Below the pieces are notes generated by a model. The model made no database searches, was not told where the DNA came from, and saw only the letters and a program-made list of their open reading frames with translations. Made by a program: the position numbers and the translations under genes. This document shows, piece after piece, positions 7,176 through 15,388 of a stretch of DNA of 33,431 bases; the stretch's first letter is position 1; each line of letters opens with the position of its first letter. The DNA is from Calidifonticultor sp964387355 (GTDB lineage Bacteria; Actinomycetota; Humimicrobiia; Humimicrobiales; Humimicrobiaceae), in assembly GCA_964387355.1 (NCBI GenBank), contig CAYLWJ010000063.1, positions 1 through 33,431 on the forward strand, written 5' to 3'.

Positions 7176-8465
7176 AATTTCTTCAGTTCCTGCTAAAGTT
7201 ATTTTAGAGTCTCCAAACTTCTTAGATATTTTGTTAAGAGCTTTTGTTAGGTTTTCTTCTTTTTTTTCTTCTTTTATAAGTATGTTGTCAAGAACATAAC
7301 TTTTTTTTAAATCACTTATTGAAATTCCCACAAGTCTTATCTTCTTTCTTAAAAAATCTAAATTTTTTAAAAGCATTATTGCATTTCTGTAAATATCAAA
7401 TACAGAGTATGTATAATCCTTCAAAGTAGTTCTTTTAGTAATTGTTTTAAAGTCTGAATATCTTATTTTAATAGTAAGGATTTTACCTTTATAACCTTTA
7501 GAATATAAGTTTGAAGAAATTTTTTGTGATAATTGCAATATAGTGGGTTTTAATGCATCTATATTGTCGATATCTGCTGAAAAAGTAGTTTCTCTTCCAA
7601 TAGATTTTATATCTTGATATGGGATAACTTCGCGATTATCTATACCATTAGCTATTTCATGCATAAATTTTCCCATTGAATTACCAAATTTAATTACAAG
7701 CACTTCAAGAGGGACTTGTGCAAGGTCGCCAATAGTTTTAATACCCATGGAGTTAAGTATTCCGCATGTTACTCTTCCAACTCCCCATATAAAAGAGACA
7801 GGAAGCTTTTTTATTTTTTCAATCATATCAGGCGTATTTTCAAGAACTGTAAGTCCATTTGGCTTATTAAGTCCGGAAGCAAGCTTGGCAAGAAATTTAT
7901 TGGGTCCTATCCCTGCTGAAGAAGTGAGATTTGTTTGTTCGTAAATTTTGCCTTTTATTTTCTTTGCTATCTCTAGTGCATTTCCAAAAAGCCTTTCGCA
8001 GCCAGTTACGTCAAGAAAGCCTTCATCACATCCAACAATTTCTACAAGAGGGGTAAATTGGAAAAATATTTCTCTTATTTTTCTTGATTCTTCAAGATAT
8101 TTTTCCATGTTAACAGGTAGATATATACCATTTGGACAAAGCCTTCTGGCTTTAGATAAAGGCATGCCTGAGTAAAGCCCGTATTTTCTTGCTTCATATG
8201 ATGCTGTGGATATAACCCCTCTATTTAATGGTCCACCTACTATTAAAGGTTTGTTTTTATACTCTGGGTGATCTCTTTGCTCGATTTGTGCAAAAAAGGC
8301 GTCCATATCGATATGAATTATTTTTCTATCTGTTTTATTGTTATTTAAACTATTGCTTTCTATGCTATTGTTATCTAAACTGTTTCCTTCTAAACTATTG
8401 CTTTCTAAACTATTGCCTTCTAGATTATTGCTTTCTAAATTGTTCTTTTTATAATTCATATCCAA
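7170..8465 (-). CDS. dinB: Y-family DNA polymerase IV (DinB) with N-terminal repeat
   Basis: DinB is an error-prone polymerase that copies past damaged bases. The catalytic core starts at about residue 47. HIDMDAFFAQIE carries the first metal-binding aspartate (53) and the steric-gate phenylalanine. The second acidic pair is in GCDEGFLDVTG. The helix-hairpin-helix thumb (LPVSFIWGVG) and a C-terminal little-finger domain follow. At 431 residues it is longer than usual, due to an N-terminal leader whose residues 8-42 are seven pentapeptides. No ATG, GTG or TTG suggests a start after the array, so it is probably translated. The last gene before the terminator, it lies 278 bases downstream of dnaE, from which it is separated by repeats. 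Confidence 0.93.
   Translation of the reverse strand: MDMNYKKNNLESNNLEGNSLESNSLEGNSLDNNSIESNSLNNNKTDRKIIHIDMDAFFAQIEQRDHPEYKNKPLIVGGPLNRGVISTASYEARKYGLYSGMPLSKARRLCPNGIYLPVNMEKYLEESRKIREIFFQFTPLVEIVGCDEGFLDVTGCERLFGNALEIAKKIKGKIYEQTNLTSSAGIGPNKFLAKLASGLNKPNGLTVLENTPDMIEKIKKLPVSFIWGVGRVTCGILNSMGIKTIGDLAQVPLEVLVIKFGNSMGKFMHEIANGIDNREVIPYQDIKSIGRETTFSADIDNIDALKPTILQLSQKISSNLYSKGYKGKILTIKIRYSDFKTITKRTTLKDYTYSVFDIYRNAIMLLKNLDFLRKKIRLVGISISDLKKSYVLDNILIKEEKKEENLTKALNKISKKFGDSKITLAGTEEIK
8340..8444 (-). repeat. 15-bp coding tandem repeat (7 copies) at the DinB N-terminus
   Basis: Seven in-frame 15-base units encode NNLES NNLEG NSLES NSLEG NSLDN NSIES NSLNN. The pattern N-N/S-L-E-S/G superficially resembles pentapeptide-repeat proteins, but seven units on a polymerase are more likely a flexible leader. 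Confidence 0.9.
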
Positions 8466-8475
8466 AACACTTTCT

Positions 8476-8512
8476 TAACTATTAATTTAACCATTAGTTT
8501 AATCATTAACTG
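8476..8512. repeat. 12-bp degenerate repeat upstream of dinB
   Basis: Three units of the form TTTAACCATTAG / TTTAATCATTAA lie directly before the dinB start, where its promoter would be. TTAACTG occurs at 8506-8512. Confidence 0.5.
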
Positions 8513-8562
8513 TTTAAATTTACCTTAACTTATTTTTTAGTTATTTCCCATTTTTCTTTTAT

Positions 8563-8713
8563 AACATTTTCTTATTTAACGTTTTCTTCTTATCTAACAT
8601 TTCTTATAAAACATTTTCTTATCTAACATTTATTATTTAAACATTTCTTCTCTTATGTTTTCTTATCTACAGTTTTTATATCTTCTGTTTTCATATTTAA
8701 CATTTTATTATTT
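8563..8713. repeat. Intergenic ~15-bp degenerate tandem repeat (about 10 copies)
   Basis: Between dnaE and dinB lie about ten units of 14-18 bases built on AACATTTTCTTATTT. The copies are degenerate and there are no unique spacers, so it is not CRISPR. With the 12-bp repeat next to dinB, it fills most of the 278-base gap. Confidence 0.75.
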
Positions 8714-8743
8714 AACTTTTTTCTTAGTTTACATAACTCTACT

Positions 8744-11700
8744 TTAGTTTGTGCTTGTATTGGACAGTATTGTTATTTTTATGTCTTCATGTTGTTTAAA
8801 TTCTGAGATATCTTTTATTGAGCTAATGCTATAAGAATTTTTCACAATTAATGATATGTAATTGTCTTTTAAGTATAGTTTTCCTTTAAGCAGAATAAAT
8901 AAGTTATTTGTTATTAGACTCAAATTATTTTTATATACTGCAGGAAAAAACACAGCTTCATACATACCGTCTTCATCTTCGAGTGTGCAAAACATCATAT
9001 TTTCATTATTTTTTGTTTTCTCGATTCTTTTTGTTATGATTATCCCAGCTGTGATTATTTCTTTTAAATTAAGATATTTTTCAAAACTACCACTTTTTAT
9101 TATTATATTAGGCAACAAATCAAGCTTTAAAAGTTTTTTCTTAAAATTATTTAAAGGATTATCGCTTACATAGAATCCTAAAATCTTAGCTTCTAGTTCC
9201 AGTTTTTCATCTAATGTAAAATCAGAAATAAACTTATCGCTGTAATCAGAAATAAACTTCTTGCTGTATGCAAATGTAAAATTAGAATCTGGAATTGAGT
9301 TTAATACGTTTGCCTTGTTTTTGTAATTGTTTAAAAGCCTTTTGTTTTTTAAATTTTTTAATATATAAAAAATATAAAGAAGTTTTTTTCTTGGCTGACC
9401 TGTAAAATCAAATGCGCCTATCTTTATTAAGTTTTCAATAGCGCTGCTGCTAATACTGCTGCGCATAAACATATTGCTGCCTAAATTACTCTCTATATCA
9501 CTGTATATACTACTCTCTATATCACTGTCTATACTGCTGTTTATGCTGTTATCAGTATTGTCTCCTAAATTGGTTTCTTCATTGCTTCCACCATTACTAA
9601 GCAAATTACTATCTGCATTGCTACCTAAATTATTGTCTAAATTGTTGTTTATGTTGCCGTCTAAGTTGCTTTTTAAAGGACTGCTAAAAGATTTTGTGAT
9701 TTTAACAACTGCTTTTTTGCTTTTAAGAGTGTTTTTATTTTTAGTGTTATTTTTAGCATTAATTTTATTATTAAGAATTTTATTATTAAGGACACTGCGG
9801 TTAATTCTAATATAAAAGTCAAAAAAGTCTTTAAACTTTCCGTTTTTTTCTCTTTCCTGGATTATTAAATTTGAAAAAACATATCCAAGATTTTTTACTG
9901 AAATAAGGGGTATCCTTATAGCGGTTCCATCATCTTCTACGCTAAACTTGCTAGATAAGCTTTCATTAATACATGGGAGCTTTATTTTTATACCAAGACG
10001 TCTAGCTTCTTCTATATATTGCATTTTACTATAATAGCCTGAGTTGTTTGTAAGAATAGTTGCTAAAAACTCAGCAGGAAAATAATTTTTAAGGTAGCAC
10101 GTTTTATATGAAATCTCTGCATAAGCAGCAGCATGTGCTTTAACAAAAGCATAACTTGCAAATTTTGAAATCAAGTTAAATATTTCATTTACAACTTCAG
10201 GTGTATAACCATTTGCTATGCCGCCTTTAATGAACCTGTTTTGTTGAGCAAGCATTTTTTCTTTTGATAGGTTTACAATTGCTTTTCTAAGTTCATCTGC
10301 TTCACTAAATGTATAGCCTGCTATTTTTATTGCTATTTGCATTGCCTGTTCTTGATAAAGTATTACACCATAAGTTTCTTTAAGTATTGGCTCTAGGTCT
10401 TTGTGAATGTATTTTGTTTTTTCTCTTCCAAATTTTCTTTCAATAAAATTTTTTACCATACCGGATTGCTGGGGACCAGGCCTGTAAAGTGAAATCAACA
10501 ATGTTATGTCGTTAAGTGTTGAAGGCTTTATTTTTCTTGCAAGAGTCCTTATGCCAAAACTTTCAAGCTGAAAAACTCCTAGTGTTTTTCCTTCTTGTAT
10601 TAATTTAAATACACTAGCATCGTTATAGGGTAGTTCTGCAATGTTTACATCAATATTTCTTTTGTTCTTAAGCATAGATAACACATCTGCTATTAAGGCT
10701 AAGCTTAAAGAATTAATTAAATCTATTTTTAATATTCCTAAATCATCTATGCTGTTCATATCGTATTGACTCATAAGTTCTCCTGTTTCTGAAAAAGTCA
10801 AAGGAATTTCTTTTGATAAATTGTTATTAGAGATTATAACTGCTGAAGGATGCATTGAAACATGCCTTACAAAGCTGCTTATTGCACCTGAAACTTCCTT
10901 TAGCTTTTCATGGATAGATTGAAAAAGAGCCACTGAAGATGTATCTTTTGCTTTGTTTATATTGTTTATAATAGCATCTATTTCTTCTTTTGAGATGTTA
11001 AGTAGTCTTGCTGCTTCTCTTAATGATGCTTGAGGCTTTGTGGTTGAAAAACTTGATACTCTTGCAAAATTTTGGAAGCCATATCTTGATTTAAGGTAAT
11101 TAAAAATCTTATCTCTGTCTTTATTAGAAACATCTATATCTATATCAGGTGGTTCTTTTCTTTCTTCGTTTAAAAATCTCTCAAAATATAAGTTGTTTTC
11201 TATTGGATCAACGTTTGATATTTTTAAAATATATGAGACCAGACTTGCTGCAGCAGAACCTTTTCCACAAATTGGTATTTTATTTTCAAAGGCAAATCTT
11301 GCTATATCTGCAACGACTAAGAAATATCCGCTAAATCCTGTTTGATTTATTACGCTAAGTTCCTTAAAAAGCCTTTGTATAATTTTTTTGTCAGGATTTT
11401 TCCCAAACCTATATTCCAGTCCTTCGAGGCATATCTTCTCAAGGTACTGTTCTACAGTTTTTCTATCAGGGGTTTCAAATTTGGGAAGTTTTATTTTGCC
11501 TAGTTCAAAATCAAAACAGCATTTTTCTGCTATTTCAATAGTACTGCTTACTGCTCGGGGAATGTCAAAAAACAGTTTTTGCATTTCTTGTGCTGATTTT
11601 AAATAATGCTCACTGGTTATAATTACACCAAAAGTTGGATCAAATTTTGTGCTCATTAGTTTTAATTTGGCAAGGTAGTCGTATATTTTATAATCAGCAG

Positions 11701-12658
11701 CAGTTAAATAATGCACATCGTTGGTGGCAACTAGTGGAATCTTTAAATTTTCGGCAAAAATTTTTATTGCTTCAGAAAATGGTTTTTTTAATAATGAGCC
11801 ATAACAGGGCGGGGAGTATTGATAGTATTTATAGTAGCTGGAAAGTCTGTAGCGCTGTATTTCAATGTAAAAATCATCTTTAAAAATATAATAAAGTTGT
11901 TTTACAAAATTTTTTGCCTTTTCTAATTCGTTGTTTTGTAAAAGAATTGTAAGCAAACCTTTGCTGCATCCGCTTAAGCATATAAGTCCTTCTGAAAAAT
12001 CTTCTAATTCGTTTAGCCTAATAAATGGAGTACTTATTAGAAATGGATTACTTATTGGTATGTCAAACACAGGTTTGAACCCTTTGGCTGTAAGCTCTTT
12101 GGTGGTAAGCTCTTTGGCGGTAAATTGACTATTTTTTTGTTGTATTTTCTGCTCTCTTAAAAGTTTTAAGTTTAAATTAGACTTGCTTATAATTTGACAA
12201 AGATTCTGATAGCCTGTTTTATTTTTTACAAGGATTGTTAAATGTGAAAAAATGCCGTTTTCTAAAAGACAAATTTCACAGCCAATTATAGGCTTTATGC
12301 CGCATGCTGTAGCAAGTTTATAAAACTCAACTGCACCACTTAATACATATTTATCTGTAAGAGCAATACAACTAAAGCCTAGCATTGAAGCTCTGTTTAT
12401 AAGGTCTTCTAATTTTATCGAAGACTCAAGCAAACTAAAGTGACTATGAACATGTAAATGCGTGAAGACATTTGCTGCTCTATTAACTGTTCTATCTACT
12501 ACCTTATTAACTGTTTTATTGATTGCTCTATTGGCTACATTATTTACTGCTTTATTTACTGCTTTATTTAATGTTTTATTTGCCGTTATACCGACTATTT
12601 TATTTATTGTTTCATTGACTGTTTTATCAAGTGGTTTAATTGTTGTTTTGTTTGTCAC
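8744..12658 (-). CDS. dnaE: DnaE-type DNA polymerase III alpha subunit, probably the accessory SOS-type enzyme
   Basis: This C-family polymerase has an N-terminal PHP domain from residue 65 (HLHVHSHFSLLES). GKGSAAASLVSY stands where GRGSAA is usual. The catalytic PPDIDIDV, LYRPGPQQSGMV, KETYGVILYQEQ and a C-terminal OB fold are present. Features such as RHVSMHPSAVII and NNSGYYSKMQYIEEARRLG, the lack of a tau-binding C-terminus, and pairing with lexA point to an accessory DnaE2/DnaE3-like polymerase. That subtype is from memory. At 1304 residues it is inflated by three repeat arrays: residues 11-62 (before PHP), 180-194 (within PHP) and 998-1061 (before the OB fold). The start is GTG, preceded by AAAGGA, 15 bases after lexA, so they form one operon. 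Confidence 0.88.
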   Translation of the reverse strand: MTNKTTIKPLDKTVNETINKIVGITANKTLNKAVNKAVNNVANRAINKTVNKVVDRTVNRAANVFTHLHVHSHFSLLESSIKLEDLINRASMLGFSCIALTDKYVLSGAVEFYKLATACGIKPIIGCEICLLENGIFSHLTILVKNKTGYQNLCQIISKSNLNLKLLREQKIQQKNSQFTAKELTTKELTAKGFKPVFDIPISNPFLISTPFIRLNELEDFSEGLICLSGCSKGLLTILLQNNELEKAKNFVKQLYYIFKDDFYIEIQRYRLSSYYKYYQYSPPCYGSLLKKPFSEAIKIFAENLKIPLVATNDVHYLTAADYKIYDYLAKLKLMSTKFDPTFGVIITSEHYLKSAQEMQKLFFDIPRAVSSTIEIAEKCCFDFELGKIKLPKFETPDRKTVEQYLEKICLEGLEYRFGKNPDKKIIQRLFKELSVINQTGFSGYFLVVADIARFAFENKIPICGKGSAAASLVSYILKISNVDPIENNLYFERFLNEERKEPPDIDIDVSNKDRDKIFNYLKSRYGFQNFARVSSFSTTKPQASLREAARLLNISKEEIDAIINNINKAKDTSSVALFQSIHEKLKEVSGAISSFVRHVSMHPSAVIISNNNLSKEIPLTFSETGELMSQYDMNSIDDLGILKIDLINSLSLALIADVLSMLKNKRNIDVNIAELPYNDASVFKLIQEGKTLGVFQLESFGIRTLARKIKPSTLNDITLLISLYRPGPQQSGMVKNFIERKFGREKTKYIHKDLEPILKETYGVILYQEQAMQIAIKIAGYTFSEADELRKAIVNLSKEKMLAQQNRFIKGGIANGYTPEVVNEIFNLISKFASYAFVKAHAAAYAEISYKTCYLKNYFPAEFLATILTNNSGYYSKMQYIEEARRLGIKIKLPCINESLSSKFSVEDDGTAIRIPLISVKNLGYVFSNLIIQEREKNGKFKDFFDFYIRINRSVLNNKILNNKINAKNNTKNKNTLKSKKAVVKITKSFSSPLKSNLDGNINNNLDNNLGSNADSNLLSNGGSNEETNLGDNTDNSINSSIDSDIESSIYSDIESNLGSNMFMRSSISSSAIENLIKIGAFDFTGQPRKKLLYIFYILKNLKNKRLLNNYKNKANVLNSIPDSNFTFAYSKKFISDYSDKFISDFTLDEKLELEAKILGFYVSDNPLNNFKKKLLKLDLLPNIIIKSGSFEKYLNLKEIITAGIIITKRIEKTKNNENMMFCTLEDEDGMYEAVFFPAVYKNNLSLITNNLFILLKGKLYLKDNYISLIVKNSYSISSIKDISEFKQHEDIKITILSNTSTN
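9476..9667 (-). repeat. 12-bp coding tandem repeat (16 copies) inside dnaE
   Basis: Exactly sixteen in-frame 12-base units encode tetrapeptides such as NLDG, NINN, NLDN, NLGS, NADS, SIDS and DIES (residues 998-1061). They insert an Asn/Ser/Asp-rich linker between the polymerase core and the C-terminal OB fold. Confidence 0.9.
12077..12121 (-). repeat. 15-bp coding repeat (3 copies) in the DnaE PHP domain
   Basis: Three in-frame units encode TAKEL, TTKEL and TAKGF (residues 180-194). The units resemble SSKEL / SAKGL in the response-regulator array at 15716-15850. Confidence 0.75.
12473..12628 (-). repeat. 12-bp coding tandem repeat (13 copies) at the DnaE N-terminus
   Basis: Thirteen in-frame 12-base units encode tetrapeptides such as DKTV, NETI, NKIV, NKTL, NKAV, NNVA, NRAI, NKVV and DRTV (residues 11-62), directly before the PHP domain. 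The regular small or hydrophobic fourth residue could allow an amphipathic helix. Confidence 0.88.
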
Positions 12659-12673
12659 TTTACTCAGTCCTTT

Positions 12674-13372
12674 TTAAATACTTCTGTAAACAGCTACTAC
12701 TTTTCCAAGTATTTTAAAATTTTCTGAAGATTTAATTTTTATTGGAGGATAGTTAGGATTTGAAGAACGCAATTCTATTTCATTTTTATTAATCTTATAA
12801 AATCTTTTAACAACTGCTTCTTTTTCGCTGTTTTCTTCAAGTAATGCCACAATTATATCGCCGTTTTCAGCATTGCTTTGAGACCTTACTATGATTATAT
12901 CACCGTCAAGTATGTGATCTCCTACCATACTATCACCTTTAACTTTTAGGGCAAAGTCTGCATTATAGGCTTCAAGAAAATTTGGTGGAAGGGGGATATA
13001 ATTTTCGATATTCTCTTCTGCAAGTATAGGGTTGCCTGCAGCAATTCTTCCGAGAACTGCCAATTTTTTAAGCATTGAACTGCTGTTAGGATTAGTGCTT
13101 TCTAGGCTGTTAGAATTATTAATTATAGCTGGGCTATCTAAAACCAGCTGCATTGCCATTTTTGTAAGCTTAATGGACCTTGCAAGTGAGTTTCTTGTAA
13201 TATAGCCTTTTTTTTCTAGCGCCTTAATATGGTCTGATGCTGCTTTAGGAGAAGAAAAGCCCATTATTTCTGCTATTTCACGAACAGTAGGTGGATATGA
13301 ATTTTTAATGATAAAGTTATGGATGTTTTTTAAAACTGCTTTTTGTTTTTTTGTAATGTTAATTTTAAACAT
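12674..13372 (-). CDS. lexA: SOS repressor LexA
   Basis: LexA represses DNA-damage genes and cleaves itself when RecA is activated. The N-terminal winged helix covers residues 1-70, with YPPTVREIAEIMGFSSPKAA. The cleavage pair Ala112-Gly113 lies in RIAAGNP. The catalytic Ser148 is in GDSM and Lys189 in AVVKRFY. At 232 residues it is longer than usual because of an Asn/Ser-rich linker (81-100). That linker contains NSLES, the same pentapeptide found in the DinB repeat. It is first in an operon with dnaE. I found no GAAC-N4-GTTC box upstream, so the operator differs from the Bacillus/actinobacterial type or lies elsewhere. Confidence 0.95.
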   Translation of the reverse strand: MFKINITKKQKAVLKNIHNFIIKNSYPPTVREIAEIMGFSSPKAASDHIKALEKKGYITRNSLARSIKLTKMAMQLVLDSPAIINNSNSLESTNPNSSSMLKKLAVLGRIAAGNPILAEENIENYIPLPPNFLEAYNADFALKVKGDSMVGDHILDGDIIIVRSQSNAENGDIIVALLEENSEKEAVVKRFYKINKNEIELRSSNPNYPPIKIKSSENFKILGKVVAVYRSI

Positions 13373-13739
13373 TTTAAATAACTCATTAAATTTTAAAAAA
13401 CTAAATTTTAAATATTTTAAACATTAGATAACCAACTGAATATGAATTTTAAACAGTAAAGTTAATTTTTTTTAAACATTAAAGCTAGTTTTTAACTGTG
13501 CCTATAATAAACTTATAATAAATTATCAATAATTTTTAACTACAGTAATTATTTTAACTGCGATGATTAACTGCAACAATACAATAGTAATTAACTAATT
13601 AACTGTAGTAGTAATTATAAAATAAAACTATACAAATGTATAGTATTTTTTAAAAATTTTAAATAAGTTTTTAATTGTAAGCTACTAAATATAGTAAAAA
13701 GACAATTATTCTTATTCTATAATTATTGGATTATTGGTA
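13373..13739. other. lexA upstream region with repeated TTAACTG motifs
   Basis: No gene is visible. TTAACTG or a one-base variant occurs at 13492, 13536, 13554, 13567, 13591 and 13599. TTTTAAACATTA-like units occur three times at about 13410-13480. An 18-bp dyad lies at 13627-13644. The region must hold the lexA promoter and the 3' end of the kinase transcript. Confidence 0.45.
13627..13644. promoter_or_regulatory. 18-bp inverted repeat, operator or weak terminator
   Basis: ACTATAC-AAAT-GTATAGT has perfect 7-base arms. It lies 96 bases past the histidine-kinase stop. On the - strand it is followed by TTTATTTT, so it could end that transcript. A repressor site about 255 bases before lexA is the alternative. 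Confidence 0.4.
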
Positions 13740-15221
13740 TTATTCTGTACTTATTGGTATTTTAAAAATGAAAGTATTTAAATCATTTTCTGAGTTAAAA
13801 TTGAGCTCGCCGTCAAGAATGGCTGCAATTTTTTTAGATATTGCAAGGCCAAGCCCAAAGCCTTTTATATTTTTAAAGTCATATTTTTTAGATCTATAAA
13901 AAACATTAAATATTTTATTTTTTTCTTCATCTGGAATGATATACCCTTTATTTGATACAGAAAAGATTAAATTCTCCTCATCATTACTTATTGAAATATT
14001 TATATTTGAATTTATAGAAGAATATTTTATGGCATTGTTTATAAGATTTGAAAGCACAGTTTGAATTAAATATTTATCACCTAAAACATCTAGATTTTCT
14101 GAAACAATGTAAGATTTTATTATATTTAATTTATTATCTTTAAGCTCTTTTTCATAAAATTTTACAAGGTTGTCTACAATTTCAATTATATCTATTTTTT
14201 CCTTAGATACTTCAATAATTTTATTTTCTATTTTTGAAAGCATAAGTAAACTTTCGGTTATATTTTCTAGATCTTTTGTTTTATTTTTAATGATATTTAG
14301 CGCTTCATCTATTTCTTCTTTTGTTGAATAAACTCCTTCGGTTATTCCTACTGTATATCCATTTATTGAAGTAAGCATATTTTTAATTTCATGTGACAGG
14401 ATATATGTAAACTCTTTTAAAGACTCATGACTTTTTTGAATTTTATTTTTCATAAGGTTTATGTTTCTTGCTAAAATGCCAATTTCATCAGTGCTTCTTA
14501 TCCTTATGTTTTCGCTGTAGTCACCATCAGAAATCCTTGAAACTGACTTATTTAATTTTAAAATAGGACCTGATATGTTTTTTCCTACCAGTGTTCCCAC
14601 AATAATAGAAATTAAACCAGCAATTAAAAAAATTAAAAGAAGGTTAAACATGTATCTTAATGGCGGAATGGCTATTTCATTCTGTTCTTTTATAAGTATT
14701 AATAAATAGTTGCTGTTTTTGCTATTTTCAATTCTAGCACTTTCTTTACTAAATGTTAAATCTTGAATTGAAGCATAGTATTTCTTATTCCCAATATTTT
14801 CATAAACCATTTTACCTAAATTAGATTTTGGGATAATTGTAAAAAGATTTGAAAAAGTAAAAAATCTATATATTTGATTAGGGGATTTTAATAAAAATAA
14901 AAGCTCATCTTTGCCAAAATCTGAAGTATTTATTAAAAAATTATAATTTGAATCTGTAATAATTATTCTTGCACCAATAATATCCTCTATATCTTTAATA
15001 TAGTTTATATAATTTGTTTGTTCAAGAAATGTTTTTAGGTCTAAATTTTCGGTTTTTTCTTCAATAAATTCCTTTAATTTTTTATTTTGGTTTGTAAGCT
15101 CAATAAGTTTATTGTTCCTATCATTAATGATAAATAGCTGTGTAAAGCTTAAAGCAGTTATAAATATTACTATAAACAATATGATGGCTGTGCTATATGT
15201 AATTTTATCCTGAATATTCAT
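13740..15221 (-). CDS. Membrane sensor histidine kinase
   Basis: This 493-residue kinase probably senses something outside the cell and phosphorylates the response regulator encoded just upstream. Membrane segments are at about residues 9-32 and 190-213, enclosing a ~155-residue outer domain that I cannot assign. A HAMP domain covers about 212-265. The phosphoacceptor is His277 in SHEIKN. The ATP-binding domain has the N-box NLINNAIKY and GFGLGLAIS. The order and lengths are typical of PhoR/ResE-type kinases. It lies 167 bases downstream of the regulator on the same strand. No ribosome site is obvious. The signal is unknown. Confidence 0.92.
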   Translation of the reverse strand: MNIQDKITYSTAIILFIVIFITALSFTQLFIINDRNNKLIELTNQNKKLKEFIEEKTENLDLKTFLEQTNYINYIKDIEDIIGARIIITDSNYNFLINTSDFGKDELLFLLKSPNQIYRFFTFSNLFTIIPKSNLGKMVYENIGNKKYYASIQDLTFSKESARIENSKNSNYLLILIKEQNEIAIPPLRYMFNLLLIFLIAGLISIIVGTLVGKNISGPILKLNKSVSRISDGDYSENIRIRSTDEIGILARNINLMKNKIQKSHESLKEFTYILSHEIKNMLTSINGYTVGITEGVYSTKEEIDEALNIIKNKTKDLENITESLLMLSKIENKIIEVSKEKIDIIEIVDNLVKFYEKELKDNKLNIIKSYIVSENLDVLGDKYLIQTVLSNLINNAIKYSSINSNINISISNDEENLIFSVSNKGYIIPDEEKNKIFNVFYRSKKYDFKNIKGFGLGLAISKKIAAILDGELNFNSENDLNTFIFKIPISTE

Positions 15222-15388
15222 TTGCTTAATTACTTTTAATTTTATTACTTTTAATTTTTTTATCTATTTTATTATCTACTTTATATATTTTATCTAAATT
15301 TTATTGCATCTTACTTATTAAAACTATTTATAATTTTATAATTATTGTTTTTTATTGCTATTTGGTTAATGTTTTGTCTGTTTTTTAC

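Noticed and set aside
8340..8444. Pentapeptide-repeat (quadrilateral beta-helix) domain in DinB
   Set aside because: The Leu spacing fits, but the inward position is Asn rather than Ala or another small residue, and seven units are few. The response-regulator array has Lys at that position, so a flexible linker is more likely.
8563..8713. Possible CRISPR array
   Set aside because: Units of 14-18 bases follow each other directly with no unique spacers and heavy divergence; no cas gene is nearby.
9474..9815. Hydrophobic Leu/Ser-rich reading frame antisense to dnaE
   Set aside because: It is the complement of the Asn/Ser/Asp repeat, which necessarily reads as Leu-rich. The same holds for 12462-12677. 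Neither has a ribosome site.
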